64,000 nucleotides of DNA. Source: Lachnospiraceae bacterium. GTDB taxonomy: Bacteria > Bacillota > Clostridia > Lachnospirales > Lachnospiraceae. Under the pieces are notes generated by a model. The model searched no databases, was not told the origin of the DNA, and saw nothing but the letters and a program-made list of their open reading frames with translations. Shown here piece after piece: positions 1-8,512 of this stretch (positions within the stretch are counted from its first letter, which is position 1; each line of letters opens with the position of its first letter). The translations under genes and the position numbers were made by a program. The stretch lies in NCBI GenBank assembly GCA_009774395.1, contig VSNQ01000008.1, positions 1 to 64,000 on the forward strand, in the 5' to 3' direction.

Positions 1-142
1 GTATTATATAGTACTTATAAAAAATGTCAAGACATTTTTTTATTCTTTACTCTGTTCCAAAAACAAAAAATTGTCAGAAATGTAATGACATCCTACTACT
101 TTGGCGTGGAAATAAACAATAACACCTCCCATTTTCCATTAA

Positions 143-368
143 GGAACTGTTAACAGAATAAACGCATGATCAAAAAATAGGTATATTGTCACAGATTTTT
201 TGGCAATTATCACAGGAATATTTGTTTGAATTTGCTGTAATATGACAGGAAAATATTGTAGTTTGAGTTATAATTTTAATTTTGATTCAATTTACAGTAA
301 AAAAATGCACAAAAAATGTTCTAATTGAGTTGCTATTTCCGTTCATGCGTTTATTCTGGAACTGTTAA
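143..368. repeat. Inverted-repeat element flanked by short direct repeats
   Basis: A perfect 16-bp inverted repeat lies at 154-169 (CAGAATAAACGCATGA) and 343-358. The 11-base sequence GGAACTGTTAA occurs directly repeated just outside, at 143-153 and 358-368. The enclosed 170 bases are AT-rich with no ORF. This is the shape of a small MITE-like or invertible element. No recombinase is nearby, and I cannot tell which it is. Apart from the promoter and hairpin listed separately, nothing else is recognised in 1-662. Confidence 0.5.
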
Positions 369-377
369 AAAATCCAA

Positions 378-406
378 TTGTAATTTGTATAAAAAAATGA
401 TATAAT
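378..406 (+). promoter_or_regulatory. Sigma-A type promoter for the HD-domain gene pair
   Basis: A -35-like TTGTAA at 378-383 is separated by 17 bases from a perfect -10 TATAAT at 401-406. Transcription would start near 413 and give a leader of about 250 bases before the first start codon. The promoter sits just outside the right arm of the inverted-repeat element, so inversion of that element would not flip it. Confidence 0.65.
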
Positions 407-445
407 GGTAACACTATCTAGGTACATGCAACATATAATTTAAGT

Positions 446-504
446 AGACAGTATAAGAAATAAAACGGTTTTCAGTAAATCGTTTTATTCTATGCAGACT
501 GTCT
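446..504 (+). promoter_or_regulatory. Leader RNA hairpin
   Basis: Arms AGACAGT (446-452) and AATAAAACG (459-467) pair with CGTTTTATT (481-489) and ACTGTCT (498-504), giving an interrupted stem of 16 pairs around a 13-base loop. No U-run follows, so it is not an ordinary intrinsic terminator. It lies inside the predicted leader of the 663-2656 transcript and could be a processing, stability or regulatory structure. Confidence 0.4.
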
Positions 505-662
505 GCAAATATATGTGATTGATATTTGAAATGTATAGGTTCTTCAAGCACTTTTTTCATAAATGAATGAAGTGTTGGTTTTATTTTACTTATTGTAGAT
601 AAAGGCTGAATTTATGCGGTTACGGCTTAAATGCCAAATATAAACAAGAAGGAGTGGCGCAG

Positions 663-1022
663 ATGTGCTTTTACATTGGAATTGAAGACTTAGCAGCAAA
701 TGCAATGATTGAGATGTTGAAAAAAGGTGGACAACGTTTTCTTACTTACAACGAAATTGAAATGTATGGAGCAGAGGTAGTCCAGATTTTAAGGGAGAAC
801 AAAGAAAAAGCTGTTCTTATTTTATCAAGAGAGAATACAGATGCACTTTTCAGAAGTTACTCTGAGTTTTTTGAAGAAAGTGAACAAAACGGGAAAAAAG
901 GTATTAAATTAAAGGAAAATAAAGAAGTAGAGGATTTAATTCAACAGTTTAGAGGATATTTAGCCTTAGATGTATTATTGGCATTTATGAATCAACGTTC
1001 AGTACAAGTATTAGGAGCATAG
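663..1022 (+). CDS. Small hypothetical protein preceding HD phosphohydrolase
   Basis: I do not recognise this family. The frame is open from a GTG at 654, but the ribosome site AAGGAG (649-654) overlaps that codon and lies 8 bases before the ATG at 663, so ATG 663 is the better start (119 residues). The protein is acidic and helical-looking, rich in Glu and Lys between residues 40 and 100, with no signal peptide or membrane segment. Its stop is two bases before the start of the HD-domain gene, so the two are almost certainly co-transcribed and translationally coupled. It may be a partner or regulator of the HD enzyme; that is inference from position only. Confidence 0.6.
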   Translation: MCFYIGIEDLAANAMIEMLKKGGQRFLTYNEIEMYGAEVVQILRENKEKAVLILSRENTDALFRSYSEFFEESEQNGKKGIKLKENKEVEDLIQQFRGYLALDVLLAFMNQRSVQVLGA

Positions 1023-1024
1023 CC

Positions 1025-2656
1025 ATGAAAGACTACAAAAGAATTAAAGACCCTATTTATGGCTATATTAAGATTCCTGTTACCTATATGACAAACATTG
1101 TTGATACATCTGTTTTTCAAAGGCTGCGCCGGGTTATACAGACCAGCTATTCTCCACTTTATTCCTCCGCAGTACATAATCGTTTTGTCCACTCAATGGG
1201 CGTCTTCTATCTGGGAGAATTAACAGTTAATCAACTGATAAAAGAAGTGCAGAAAAAAGTCAATCCGCCTATGGATTTCTTAGAAAGGATTGGCGAATTA
1301 TTTAAACTTGCATGTTTATTACACGATGTAGGTCATGCTCCATTTTCCCATACAGGTGAAGAGTTTTACCTTGGAGAAGATCATGATTATACACAATTAC
1401 ATAACAAACTGATAGAAACTATTGGAAATGAGAGTTTTTCAAAAGACATTCCAGAAGATTCAAGTTTTGCCGCAGCGCCTCATGAGATTATGAGTGCAAT
1501 AATTGGTATATCAGAATTTGAGATGTTTTTTGATAACGTAGGGCAGAAAGAATTTTTTGCCCGTTGTATTACAGGATACAAATATTCAGAAAGAACGATA
1601 AATAATAACATAAAGAATTGCTTTATATCAATGCTCAATTCAAAAGTAATAGACGTAGATAAATTGGATTATCTTATTCGGGATGCATATATCACAGGTT
1701 TTGACACGGTCAACATTGATTTTGAGCGTCTTCTTTCTTCACTTACAATATCAAAAGAAAACGGGAAGTATAAAATAGCATATTACAAAAATGCTATAAG
1801 CGTTATTGAGAATGTCGTATATGCCCATGATGCGGAACGGAAATGGATTCAGACACATCCTGTTGTACTATACGAAGCATATATACTCCAACATATTATT
1901 AGCTATCTTAGTGAAAAAATTGATTCCAACGAAAAAAAGTTATTTTCATTGGAATCATTAAGTAAAAGGGGACAACAGTTTAAAAATGGTTTATCTATTT
2001 CCCTATTGTGTGATGACGATATTATCTATTTAATGAAAAATCTTTTTCATAGCCAATTATGTGAAGAATTTTTTGAACGCAGAATGAGAAGGCATCCTGT
2101 TTGGAAATCAGAAGCTGAATATAAAGCATTTGTATTAGATCTGGCTTCTGGAGGGAGTTTATTGGAAAAATTTGAGCAGGCCATGAGTGTTACAGCAAAG
2201 TACTTAATCAAAAGTACTGATTCGTGGGTAATAGATGATTCTTTGATTGCCAAACTGGAAAAAGAAAAAGACACTCTAATTGCCACTGACATGGATTCAG
2301 AAACGAAAAGGGTTCAATTAGAGAATAAAGAAATGATTTTAAAAGTAATGCATTCTTTGGAAAGTTATGCAAACGAAAAGGATATTAGCTGTAATTTTGT
2401 TATATTAATGGCATCACAGTTTAACAGCGGCTTTGGAAAACCTGATTTTTCGGCAACAAATATTGCTTTTCAAACGAATGATGGGGAAAAAATTGCTGCT
2501 GTAGGAGATATAGTATCTGCTATACAAGCCAAGGAAAGAGATAGGGACAACTTCTTTTATCTTTTTTATAAGCGTAAAGACCATCTTAATATAGATACTG
2601 ATGACATAGACAATCAAGAGATCTGTAAGAAGCTCTTTAAGGATGTTGTTTTTTAA
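1025..2656 (+). CDS. HD-domain phosphohydrolase (COG1078/YwfO-like)
   Basis: The N-terminal third matches the HD phosphohydrolase family related to dNTP triphosphohydrolases. A conserved opening (DPIYGYI) is followed by His51 and His56 (HNRFVH), the His100-Asp101 pair in LLHDVGHAPFSH and a later Asp near residue 212 (VIDVDKLDYL), so the metal-binding H...HD...D set is present. The C-terminal half (about 300-543) is not recognised. Family members hydrolyse nucleotide phosphates in the cytoplasm; the exact substrate here is unknown. AGGAG at 1013-1017 is a well-placed ribosome site. The tight pairing with a small unknown gene, and the isolation from other housekeeping genes, would fit a regulated or defence-type dNTPase, but this is not shown by the sequence. 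Confidence 0.85.
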   Translation: MKDYKRIKDPIYGYIKIPVTYMTNIVDTSVFQRLRRVIQTSYSPLYSSAVHNRFVHSMGVFYLGELTVNQLIKEVQKKVNPPMDFLERIGELFKLACLLHDVGHAPFSHTGEEFYLGEDHDYTQLHNKLIETIGNESFSKDIPEDSSFAAAPHEIMSAIIGISEFEMFFDNVGQKEFFARCITGYKYSERTINNNIKNCFISMLNSKVIDVDKLDYLIRDAYITGFDTVNIDFERLLSSLTISKENGKYKIAYYKNAISVIENVVYAHDAERKWIQTHPVVLYEAYILQHIISYLSEKIDSNEKKLFSLESLSKRGQQFKNGLSISLLCDDDIIYLMKNLFHSQLCEEFFERRMRRHPVWKSEAEYKAFVLDLASGGSLLEKFEQAMSVTAKYLIKSTDSWVIDDSLIAKLEKEKDTLIATDMDSETKRVQLENKEMILKVMHSLESYANEKDISCNFVILMASQFNSGFGKPDFSATNIAFQTNDGEKIAAVGDIVSAIQAKERDRDNFFYLFYKRKDHLNIDTDDIDNQEICKKLFKDVVF

Positions 2657-2719
2657 AAAGTATTGTGGCTATAGCTGTAACTAATTAACCGATCTAACCG
2701 TCTATCAACAGCCCCTATT

Positions 2720-2750
2720 GGACATCTGTTAACGCAGATGTCCTTTCTTA
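2720..2750 (+). terminator. Intrinsic terminator after HD-domain gene
   Basis: A perfect 9-bp stem GGACATCTG/CAGATGTCC (2720-2728 and 2735-2743) with a 6-base loop is followed by TTTCTT. It lies 63 bases after the HD gene stop and separates it from the convergent minus-strand DUF5682 gene. Confidence 0.75.
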
Positions 2751-2819
2751 TGTTCAAAATACCACGATTATACTTCTATTTCCTTGTATATAGGCTTTCT
2801 ATGCATCACCACTGCCAGC

Positions 2820-5393
2820 TTATATCTCTATCTCCATCTGCCCCTGTACATAGGCGTCAAGTGCCTTTGCATATGTATACCATTCCGGCAAAACAATATT
2901 ACGTGTTAAAATATCCTCTCCGACCGTCTTACTCCAAGCAGAACTAGAATTTTCAGGCGAAGAAGCTGCCTGTGGATTTTTTTGCACGCTTTTATGCAGT
3001 TTTGCTGCCCTGCGTGCAATTTTATCGGTTTCGGCAGGCGTAAAATACGCAAATGCCATACGAAGCTGCGGCAATAATTCCATAAATTCCGTGCTGTCCA
3101 CCTGCCCGAAAAACGTATCCAGCAATTCCAATATCTGACCGCCAATAAATATTAAATCTCTCGCAGTATAGAACAAGCCACGGAAAAAGACTGCCGTCTG
3201 CATCAACTGTTCTTTTGTTCCGGTTAAATATCCACGGCATGCAAATTCCACGTTCGCCGCTCCTTCTCTACCACTCCCATAAAGAATGCCATGAATACAA
3301 CCGCAAAGCCCCGCGTGGAGATCGGCACGCATATCTGTATGCAAATCTGTCTGTTTATCGAGTGGTACATTCCCGTTTAACGCTGTGTTATCCATTGGAT
3401 GCCCATACACCATGGTTTCTAACGTTTCATAATATAATTCACTTTCTGCTGCTAATTTCATGTTAGCTCTATTCGTAATGCGGTACAATAATTTGAGCGC
3501 ATCCATACAGGCCGTAAGATTCTCTTCTTTTATTCCGATAATCGAGGGCAAAAGAGTGATTAGCTTCTGCACACATCTTCGCAGCAAATCCTCAAACCTC
3601 AGTTCTGTCTGATACAAAGTTCCCAGCTCATCCATCATAATTAAATATTTAAGTGCATCTGCCACAGAATAGAAATCCGTATCGTGCAGTATTCGTTCGT
3701 TTACGCAATCATACACGGCTTCAAGCTGCCCTGTCAGATTCATCTCAAATACTTGTGTCAGCAGTTTCGCCGCCTCTCCTGCACTAATGTCCTTTTTCAA
3801 CTGCTTCTGCACTAGGCTCGTCACCGCTTCCTCAATTGTCGCACCGTAAACAGATACATCAATTAATGCCGCCGGAACTGCTGTCGTCCATTTGTATTTC
3901 CAAATTTCACGAATTAAGTTTCTATCCCGTTTTAACTGTAAGTTCGGGCCTTTTACACGCCAGGCAAACGTAGTATTTAAAAAGACCATACGATGCAGAA
4001 AACTGCTAATGGTTCTATGCTTTTTTTCTGAAAAAATAGAGAGCGTTACCTCACTTTCCAACGTAGACTGTATTTTGAAGCGAAATGTTTTGCACTGTGC
4101 CTCAAAGTCCTGCAAAATTGGCGGCACATCTGCCTGCGCGCAAAGCGTTCCCATTCCCTCGCCCGTCATCAACTGCCGCAAAATCCGAATCGGCGTATCA
4201 GACGCAATATTATACTCACCTTTTACATAGGAAGACAAGGCAGCATCCAATAACTCATATGCTCCCGGCTGCGGCTTGCTGCGCAGTTCCATTAAGCCTT
4301 GTGCCATCTGCCACGCACAGATTTCATCATAAGTTGACAAGTTGCCCTCTTTTCGGCGAACCTCCTTGCCGGATTCAACCAATAAGTCCAGCACAGCTTT
4401 TTGATATGCCCCATTATCTAAATATGGCTGCTGTGTTTCCTGGCAGTAATCCCAAACTCTCTGATAAAATCCAGCAAATGGCATTCCGCTTGCATAACCG
4501 TTCAGTGCATCTGCGGCTTCCATTGAATAGGGCATCAGATAGACACTTTGATTTTTTGCTGGTACTTTGCTGGATTGCTTCGTTTTAGAAGTAACTGTTT
4601 TTTTGCCTGTTTTAACACGAAGGTGTTGTGCAAGCGCAGGTGTATGAAACCCACCTGTCACCACAAGGATTTTTTGAAGCTCTCCAAAATCTTTTATCCC
4701 TTTTTCGCTGCTTTGGGCGGCTGCATACTGCAAAATATGTTCTGCCATATGTGCTTCCCGCGCAAGGCTGCCTTCTTCCTGCAAAATCTCCAGCGGCGTG
4801 TGTTCCCGCGCAAGTTTGCAATACGTTAACAAATGCGAAAACCAAACATCCGTTTCTTCATAAAGACCCTTTATTTCAAAAAATTTTTCCCAAAATTCAT
4901 CAAAACTGCGCAGACTGGTTTTTTCCAGAAGCTTTTCAATATATGTATTTTGCGAAAGCAGATAGTCGTCATTGTAAGTGTTTTTTTCCTCCTCTTTGCG
5001 CAGACCTTTTCCCGCTGTGGACGCTGCCAGAATATCTCCATAGGATAAGTCAATAAAGGCAGCATCAATCCCTCCTTTTGCCGCTTCACGTAACGCAGTC
5101 AATTCCGGCGAATATTCCAAAAAAGGATAATAGCATTTAAAATGTTCCTGCTCCTCAGAGAGCACTTTGGTTTTGTCATGATATGCATAGTAAATTGCAA
5201 ACGGTGCTTTTGTTTCCGCATGTACCATTACCGGAAGCAGATGATTTGCATTCTCCGGCCCCTCCACCAAAATCGCAGAAGGCTGCCACTGGTTTATCAC
5301 TTTTCTAAGCTGAAGGGCGCACGCCGGACTGTGATGCCGCACAGGCACCAGCATTATTTCAGCCATTTCCGCGCTTCGTAGTATTGTTTCCAT
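2820..5393 (-). CDS. DUF5682 family protein
   Basis: An 857-residue cytoplasmic protein with DUF5682 hallmarks: an early PVRHHSPAC motif (about residue 17), VEGPENAN soon after, and a later VVTGGFHTPAL segment near residue 245, followed by a long helical C-terminal region. Function is unknown. In known genomes this family sits beside MoxR-type ATPases and VWA-domain proteins, and it directly follows a MoxR gene here. The reported start overlaps the MoxR gene by 40 bases and has a GAAGGTGG ribosome site. A second candidate ATG (residue 14) overlaps the MoxR stop as TAATG. The usual VWA partner is absent: this is the last gene of its group before the convergent terminator. Confidence 0.8.
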   Translation of the reverse strand: METILRSAEMAEIMLVPVRHHSPACALQLRKVINQWQPSAILVEGPENANHLLPVMVHAETKAPFAIYYAYHDKTKVLSEEQEHFKCYYPFLEYSPELTALREAAKGGIDAAFIDLSYGDILAASTAGKGLRKEEEKNTYNDDYLLSQNTYIEKLLEKTSLRSFDEFWEKFFEIKGLYEETDVWFSHLLTYCKLAREHTPLEILQEEGSLAREAHMAEHILQYAAAQSSEKGIKDFGELQKILVVTGGFHTPALAQHLRVKTGKKTVTSKTKQSSKVPAKNQSVYLMPYSMEAADALNGYASGMPFAGFYQRVWDYCQETQQPYLDNGAYQKAVLDLLVESGKEVRRKEGNLSTYDEICAWQMAQGLMELRSKPQPGAYELLDAALSSYVKGEYNIASDTPIRILRQLMTGEGMGTLCAQADVPPILQDFEAQCKTFRFKIQSTLESEVTLSIFSEKKHRTISSFLHRMVFLNTTFAWRVKGPNLQLKRDRNLIREIWKYKWTTAVPAALIDVSVYGATIEEAVTSLVQKQLKKDISAGEAAKLLTQVFEMNLTGQLEAVYDCVNERILHDTDFYSVADALKYLIMMDELGTLYQTELRFEDLLRRCVQKLITLLPSIIGIKEENLTACMDALKLLYRITNRANMKLAAESELYYETLETMVYGHPMDNTALNGNVPLDKQTDLHTDMRADLHAGLCGCIHGILYGSGREGAANVEFACRGYLTGTKEQLMQTAVFFRGLFYTARDLIFIGGQILELLDTFFGQVDSTEFMELLPQLRMAFAYFTPAETDKIARRAAKLHKSVQKNPQAASSPENSSSAWSKTVGEDILTRNIVLPEWYTYAKALDAYVQGQMEIEI

Positions 5394-6466
5394 AATCCAC
5401 CTTCTTTATCGCTTTTATCCTTTACCACCGTATGAAAATATCCTTTTACTTTCTCTAAATCGTCTTTGTTTTCCTTGGAAACAGCACCGACTAGATTCTG
5501 TACCAGACAGCCTACATTCATACGCCTTTCTCCATAATAATATCCCGTCAGCATTGTTTGATAATATACAGAAACTGCTTCTGCTGTGCTCATAACCGCC
5601 GCTGGTTTGTCAATCCGGTGTCCGTAGGAAGAAATACCCTCGCGCAATTCATGGTAAGTTGCTGCCAATAGCTCTGCGACATCCTCATCCGCTTCCATAT
5701 TAATATGACTCTCTGCGGCAAGCTTCCCAACTTCGTTTAATATAATCTGCTTTTCCAGCGCAACCTCACGCACCGGCATTACTGTTTCAAAATTAAAACG
5801 CCGCTTTAGCGCGCTGCTCATTTCGTTCACGCCCTTATCCCGCGTGTTCGCTGTTCCAATTACATTAAAACCCGGACGTGCAAACAAAAAACCGTCGTCG
5901 CCAAGCTCCGGCACATTCAGCACCTTATCGCTTAACACACTAATCAAGCTATCCTGAATTTCTGCCGGTGTTCGAGTAATCTCCTCAAACCTTGTTAATA
6001 TCCCTTTTTCCATGCCCACATAAAGCGGTGAAGGCACTAATGCCTGTCTGCTAGGGCCTTTTGCCAGTAAAAGCGCATAATTCCAAGAATATTTTATCAT
6101 ATCCTCTGTAGTACCTGCTGTCCCCTGAATGGTATTGGTGCTTACGCCGCTGATTGCTGCCGACAATAATTCGGAAAGCATTGTCTTTGCCGTGCCTGGC
6201 TCTCCCACAAGCATTAACCCACGGTTTCCTGCCAATGTCACAATACAGCGTTCAATTAATGCGTCATTGCCAAAATATTTCTTTTGGATAACATATCCTT
6301 TATCTTGATATACAATTGGCTGCGTGCTCCCGATAATAAATGTCCGCACTGCTTTCGGCGATAGCAGCCAGTTTTCGGGACGATTTCCGGTGTCTGTGTT
6401 TTTCAGCACTTCTAACTCTTCTTTGTACTTTACCTCTACAGGCGGTTTCATTGCTTCCTGTGTCAT
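5354..6466 (-). CDS. MoxR-type AAA+ ATPase
   Basis: Walker A GEPGTAKT is at residues 88-95. The Walker B/catalytic region is GILTRFEEITRTP, with the acidic pair at 161-162, typical of this MoxR subgroup rather than the LFxDE form. Sensor 1 is in GTANTRD (Asn207) and the arginine fingers are in ALKRRF (222-223). The 370-residue length is normal. MoxR ATPases act as chaperone-like remodelling factors, usually with VWA proteins. The 40-base overlap with the downstream DUF5682 gene shows the two are translated together. Confidence 0.88.
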   Translation of the reverse strand: MTQEAMKPPVEVKYKEELEVLKNTDTGNRPENWLLSPKAVRTFIIGSTQPIVYQDKGYVIQKKYFGNDALIERCIVTLAGNRGLMLVGEPGTAKTMLSELLSAAISGVSTNTIQGTAGTTEDMIKYSWNYALLLAKGPSRQALVPSPLYVGMEKGILTRFEEITRTPAEIQDSLISVLSDKVLNVPELGDDGFLFARPGFNVIGTANTRDKGVNEMSSALKRRFNFETVMPVREVALEKQIILNEVGKLAAESHINMEADEDVAELLAATYHELREGISSYGHRIDKPAAVMSTAEAVSVYYQTMLTGYYYGERRMNVGCLVQNLVGAVSKENKDDLEKVKGYFHTVVKDKSDKEGGLWKQYYEARKWLK

Positions 6467-6604
6467 TGTTTTGTTTGTTCCTTCCTTATTATAATATCTT
6501 GTTTATCACTATTTACAGCTACACGGCAATCTTCTTACTGTGCAGTATACTCATAGTAATAACGGCATTTGCGCATTTCAACTATTAAATAGTAATACTC
6601 TGTT

Positions 6605-8287
6605 TCATATTTCTAAATATTTCACCATGCACTGTTTTTGGAAAAAAGATACTCCATAACAGCGCATTATCTTATATCCGTCAAGAAAATCCCGTGCATA
6701 TTTTTGCACTGCAATCTGATTCACTGCCGTTTCACAATCCTTTTCCATTGCACTTTTTGTCTGCGAATGTTTGATTTCCAAAATAATTGCGCGTCTGTTT
6801 GCACTGTCCTTTACCACAATATCTGGTCTTCCAATACCGTGTTCCTTATCGCTTTCCACCGCATATCCTAAACCGACAAATATTCCTGCCAGAAATGCAT
6901 GATAAAAGTCTTCTCGATAGTTATGATAACTAATTGTACCAAACAGCAAATCCGTTAACAAAGAAGAAGCCAATTCCGCTTTTCCCTCCCACAGCGCCGC
7001 CATCAATGGCATGCGATTTGTCGTGCGCATATTATCTTGAAACCACTGCACAATCGTTTCCGCAAAAATAGTTTTAATTTCCTCATTTGGAATTTTTAAA
7101 AAAACCTCTCCCTGTAAAAGCGTTGCCTTACTATCTTCACCATCTGATTCCGTCTGTGTCAAATACCCTGTTAAAAATAGAATATTCCAAAAATTATCCT
7201 CTGAGGAATGCGAAAAATCATATGTTAGTGTATCGCACAGCTTAACCTTAACACATCCTCCCGCCAGCAGCGTTTCAAACTGCTCTGTAACATTAAACGC
7301 TTTCTGCCCGATAAAGCTGCGAATAATATCATTATGACTGGTATCCTTCCAATAACTTCCCATCGGCGCATCTGGGTCATTTTTTAATTCGCTGACATAA
7401 TTTAATACATCCCATGGACAATATAATTCCGTATTATCTATTCGGTAACCGTCATACCATTGTTTTATCTTAGCACCTTGCGCTTCAAATCCAAATTCTG
7501 ACAGCAGTTTGCCAACCTCCGCAGGCGTAAAGCCAAACACGCTCTTGTAACGCTTCCCTGCAATTGTATTCGCAACGAAATGGTTCGTCCCTGTAAAAAT
7601 ACTCTCTTTTGCAATACGAAGGCAGCCTGTTACTACTGCAAATTGGAGATTGCGATTATTTTTTAATGCGGTACTTAGCATACCGCGAATACTGTTGAGC
7701 ATCTGCGCATAATACCCATATTCATTGGCTTTTGCAAGCGGCACATCATATTCGTCAATCAGCAGAATTACCGGCTTTCCAAAGTGTGCAGACATCATTC
7801 TTGTCAAAATCAACAGACTGTTTTTGACAGCCGCTTTATCTGCTGTCTGATTTTTTAATTTCAAAAAGAGCACCTTATCTGTACTGTCTACATGGCTGCT
7901 CTTTGCCAAATAGCTGTGTTCAATACATAGGTTAGAAATTGTAAACACCAACTGCGCATACGCTTCCGCAAAGCTTAAATCCTCAATATCCTTCAGTGTT
8001 ACAAACAAAACTGGCCATTGATTTCTCCACTCCCTGCAAAGTTTTTTATTCTCTGACACTGCCAATCCTTCAAAAATCTGCCGGTTGTCCTTGCGTATAT
8101 CAAAAAAATCCGCAAGCATACTAATTGCAAGTGTTTTTCCGAAACGGCGCGGACGTGTAATTAAATGCACCTTAAAGCGCTCCTGTATCAATTCCTCAAT
8201 AAAATATGTTTTATCAATATAGTAGTAGCCAGTTGTCCGCAATTCCTCGAAATTATCTACCCCAAGCGGCAGCATAATATTTTTCAT
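6605..8287 (-). CDS. AAA-ATPase-like / PD-(D/E)XK nuclease family protein
   Basis: The N-terminal AAA-ATPase-like domain opens with DNFEELRTTGYYYIDKT and has Walker A RPRRFGKT (45-52) and Walker B ILLIDEYD (Asp178, Glu179). The C-terminal PD-(D/E)XK nuclease domain has Asp489 (RPDIV) and the E-x-K of ILEIK (Glu504, Lys506). These proteins are abundant in Lachnospiraceae and Bacteroidetes and have no settled function. The 138-base gap to the MoxR gene and the unrelated function suggest it is an insert in the radical SAM/MoxR group. A decayed relative lies at 22550-23160; both keep the IPN-E-I segment of the region just before the nuclease domain. Confidence 0.88.
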   Translation of the reverse strand: MKNIMLPLGVDNFEELRTTGYYYIDKTYFIEELIQERFKVHLITRPRRFGKTLAISMLADFFDIRKDNRQIFEGLAVSENKKLCREWRNQWPVLFVTLKDIEDLSFAEAYAQLVFTISNLCIEHSYLAKSSHVDSTDKVLFLKLKNQTADKAAVKNSLLILTRMMSAHFGKPVILLIDEYDVPLAKANEYGYYAQMLNSIRGMLSTALKNNRNLQFAVVTGCLRIAKESIFTGTNHFVANTIAGKRYKSVFGFTPAEVGKLLSEFGFEAQGAKIKQWYDGYRIDNTELYCPWDVLNYVSELKNDPDAPMGSYWKDTSHNDIIRSFIGQKAFNVTEQFETLLAGGCVKVKLCDTLTYDFSHSSEDNFWNILFLTGYLTQTESDGEDSKATLLQGEVFLKIPNEEIKTIFAETIVQWFQDNMRTTNRMPLMAALWEGKAELASSLLTDLLFGTISYHNYREDFYHAFLAGIFVGLGYAVESDKEHGIGRPDIVVKDSANRRAIILEIKHSQTKSAMEKDCETAVNQIAVQKYARDFLDGYKIMRCYGVSFFQKQCMVKYLEI

Positions 8288-8333
8288 CCGCCGGCTTCAC
8301 CACCTTTCCTAATTTTAATCCAACTTAAGTCCT

Positions 8334-8512
8334 TGCCTATTCTGGACACAAATTGTCATTCCTTTATCCAATGTATAACCCTGATTGCTTCTTTGTTTAT
8401 TTCGTACACAAATCTATCATTTTTCTTTATCCAATGCATAACCCTGATTGTATCTTTTACCCTGCCTGTATCTTTTCTTATTCTGCACATAAATCTATCA
8501 TTTTCTTATCTA
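8334..8512. repeat. Degenerate tandem repeat (about 60 bp) copying a gene end
   Basis: Two full units (8334-8390 and 8391-8452) share the segment ATCCAATG[CT]ATAACCCTGATTG, and each begins with a version of ACACAAAT[CT]TATCAT. A third, partial copy of that last motif (8477-8512) is the real 3-prime end and stop codon of the radical SAM/HAD gene. The spacer therefore looks like repeated tandem duplication of the gene terminus. There is no conserved repeat/spacer pattern, so it is not a CRISPR. Confidence 0.6.

Noticed and set aside
154..358. Invertible promoter (inverton) controlling the HD gene pair
   Set aside because: The clear promoter lies outside the inverted repeats at 378-406 and no site-specific recombinase is seen, so inversion control is not supported; the element is kept only as a repeat.
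4085..5056. Long plus-strand ORFs opposite the DUF5682 gene
   Set aside because: They have shadow composition (rich in Cys, His, Phe, Pro), no ribosome sites and no recognisable domains; the minus-strand gene is convincing.
8302..8420. Short plus-strand ORFs over the spacer between the nuclease and radical SAM genes
   Set aside because: They arise from the tandem repeats, have no ribosome site and encode low-complexity Ser/Ile/Phe-rich peptides.
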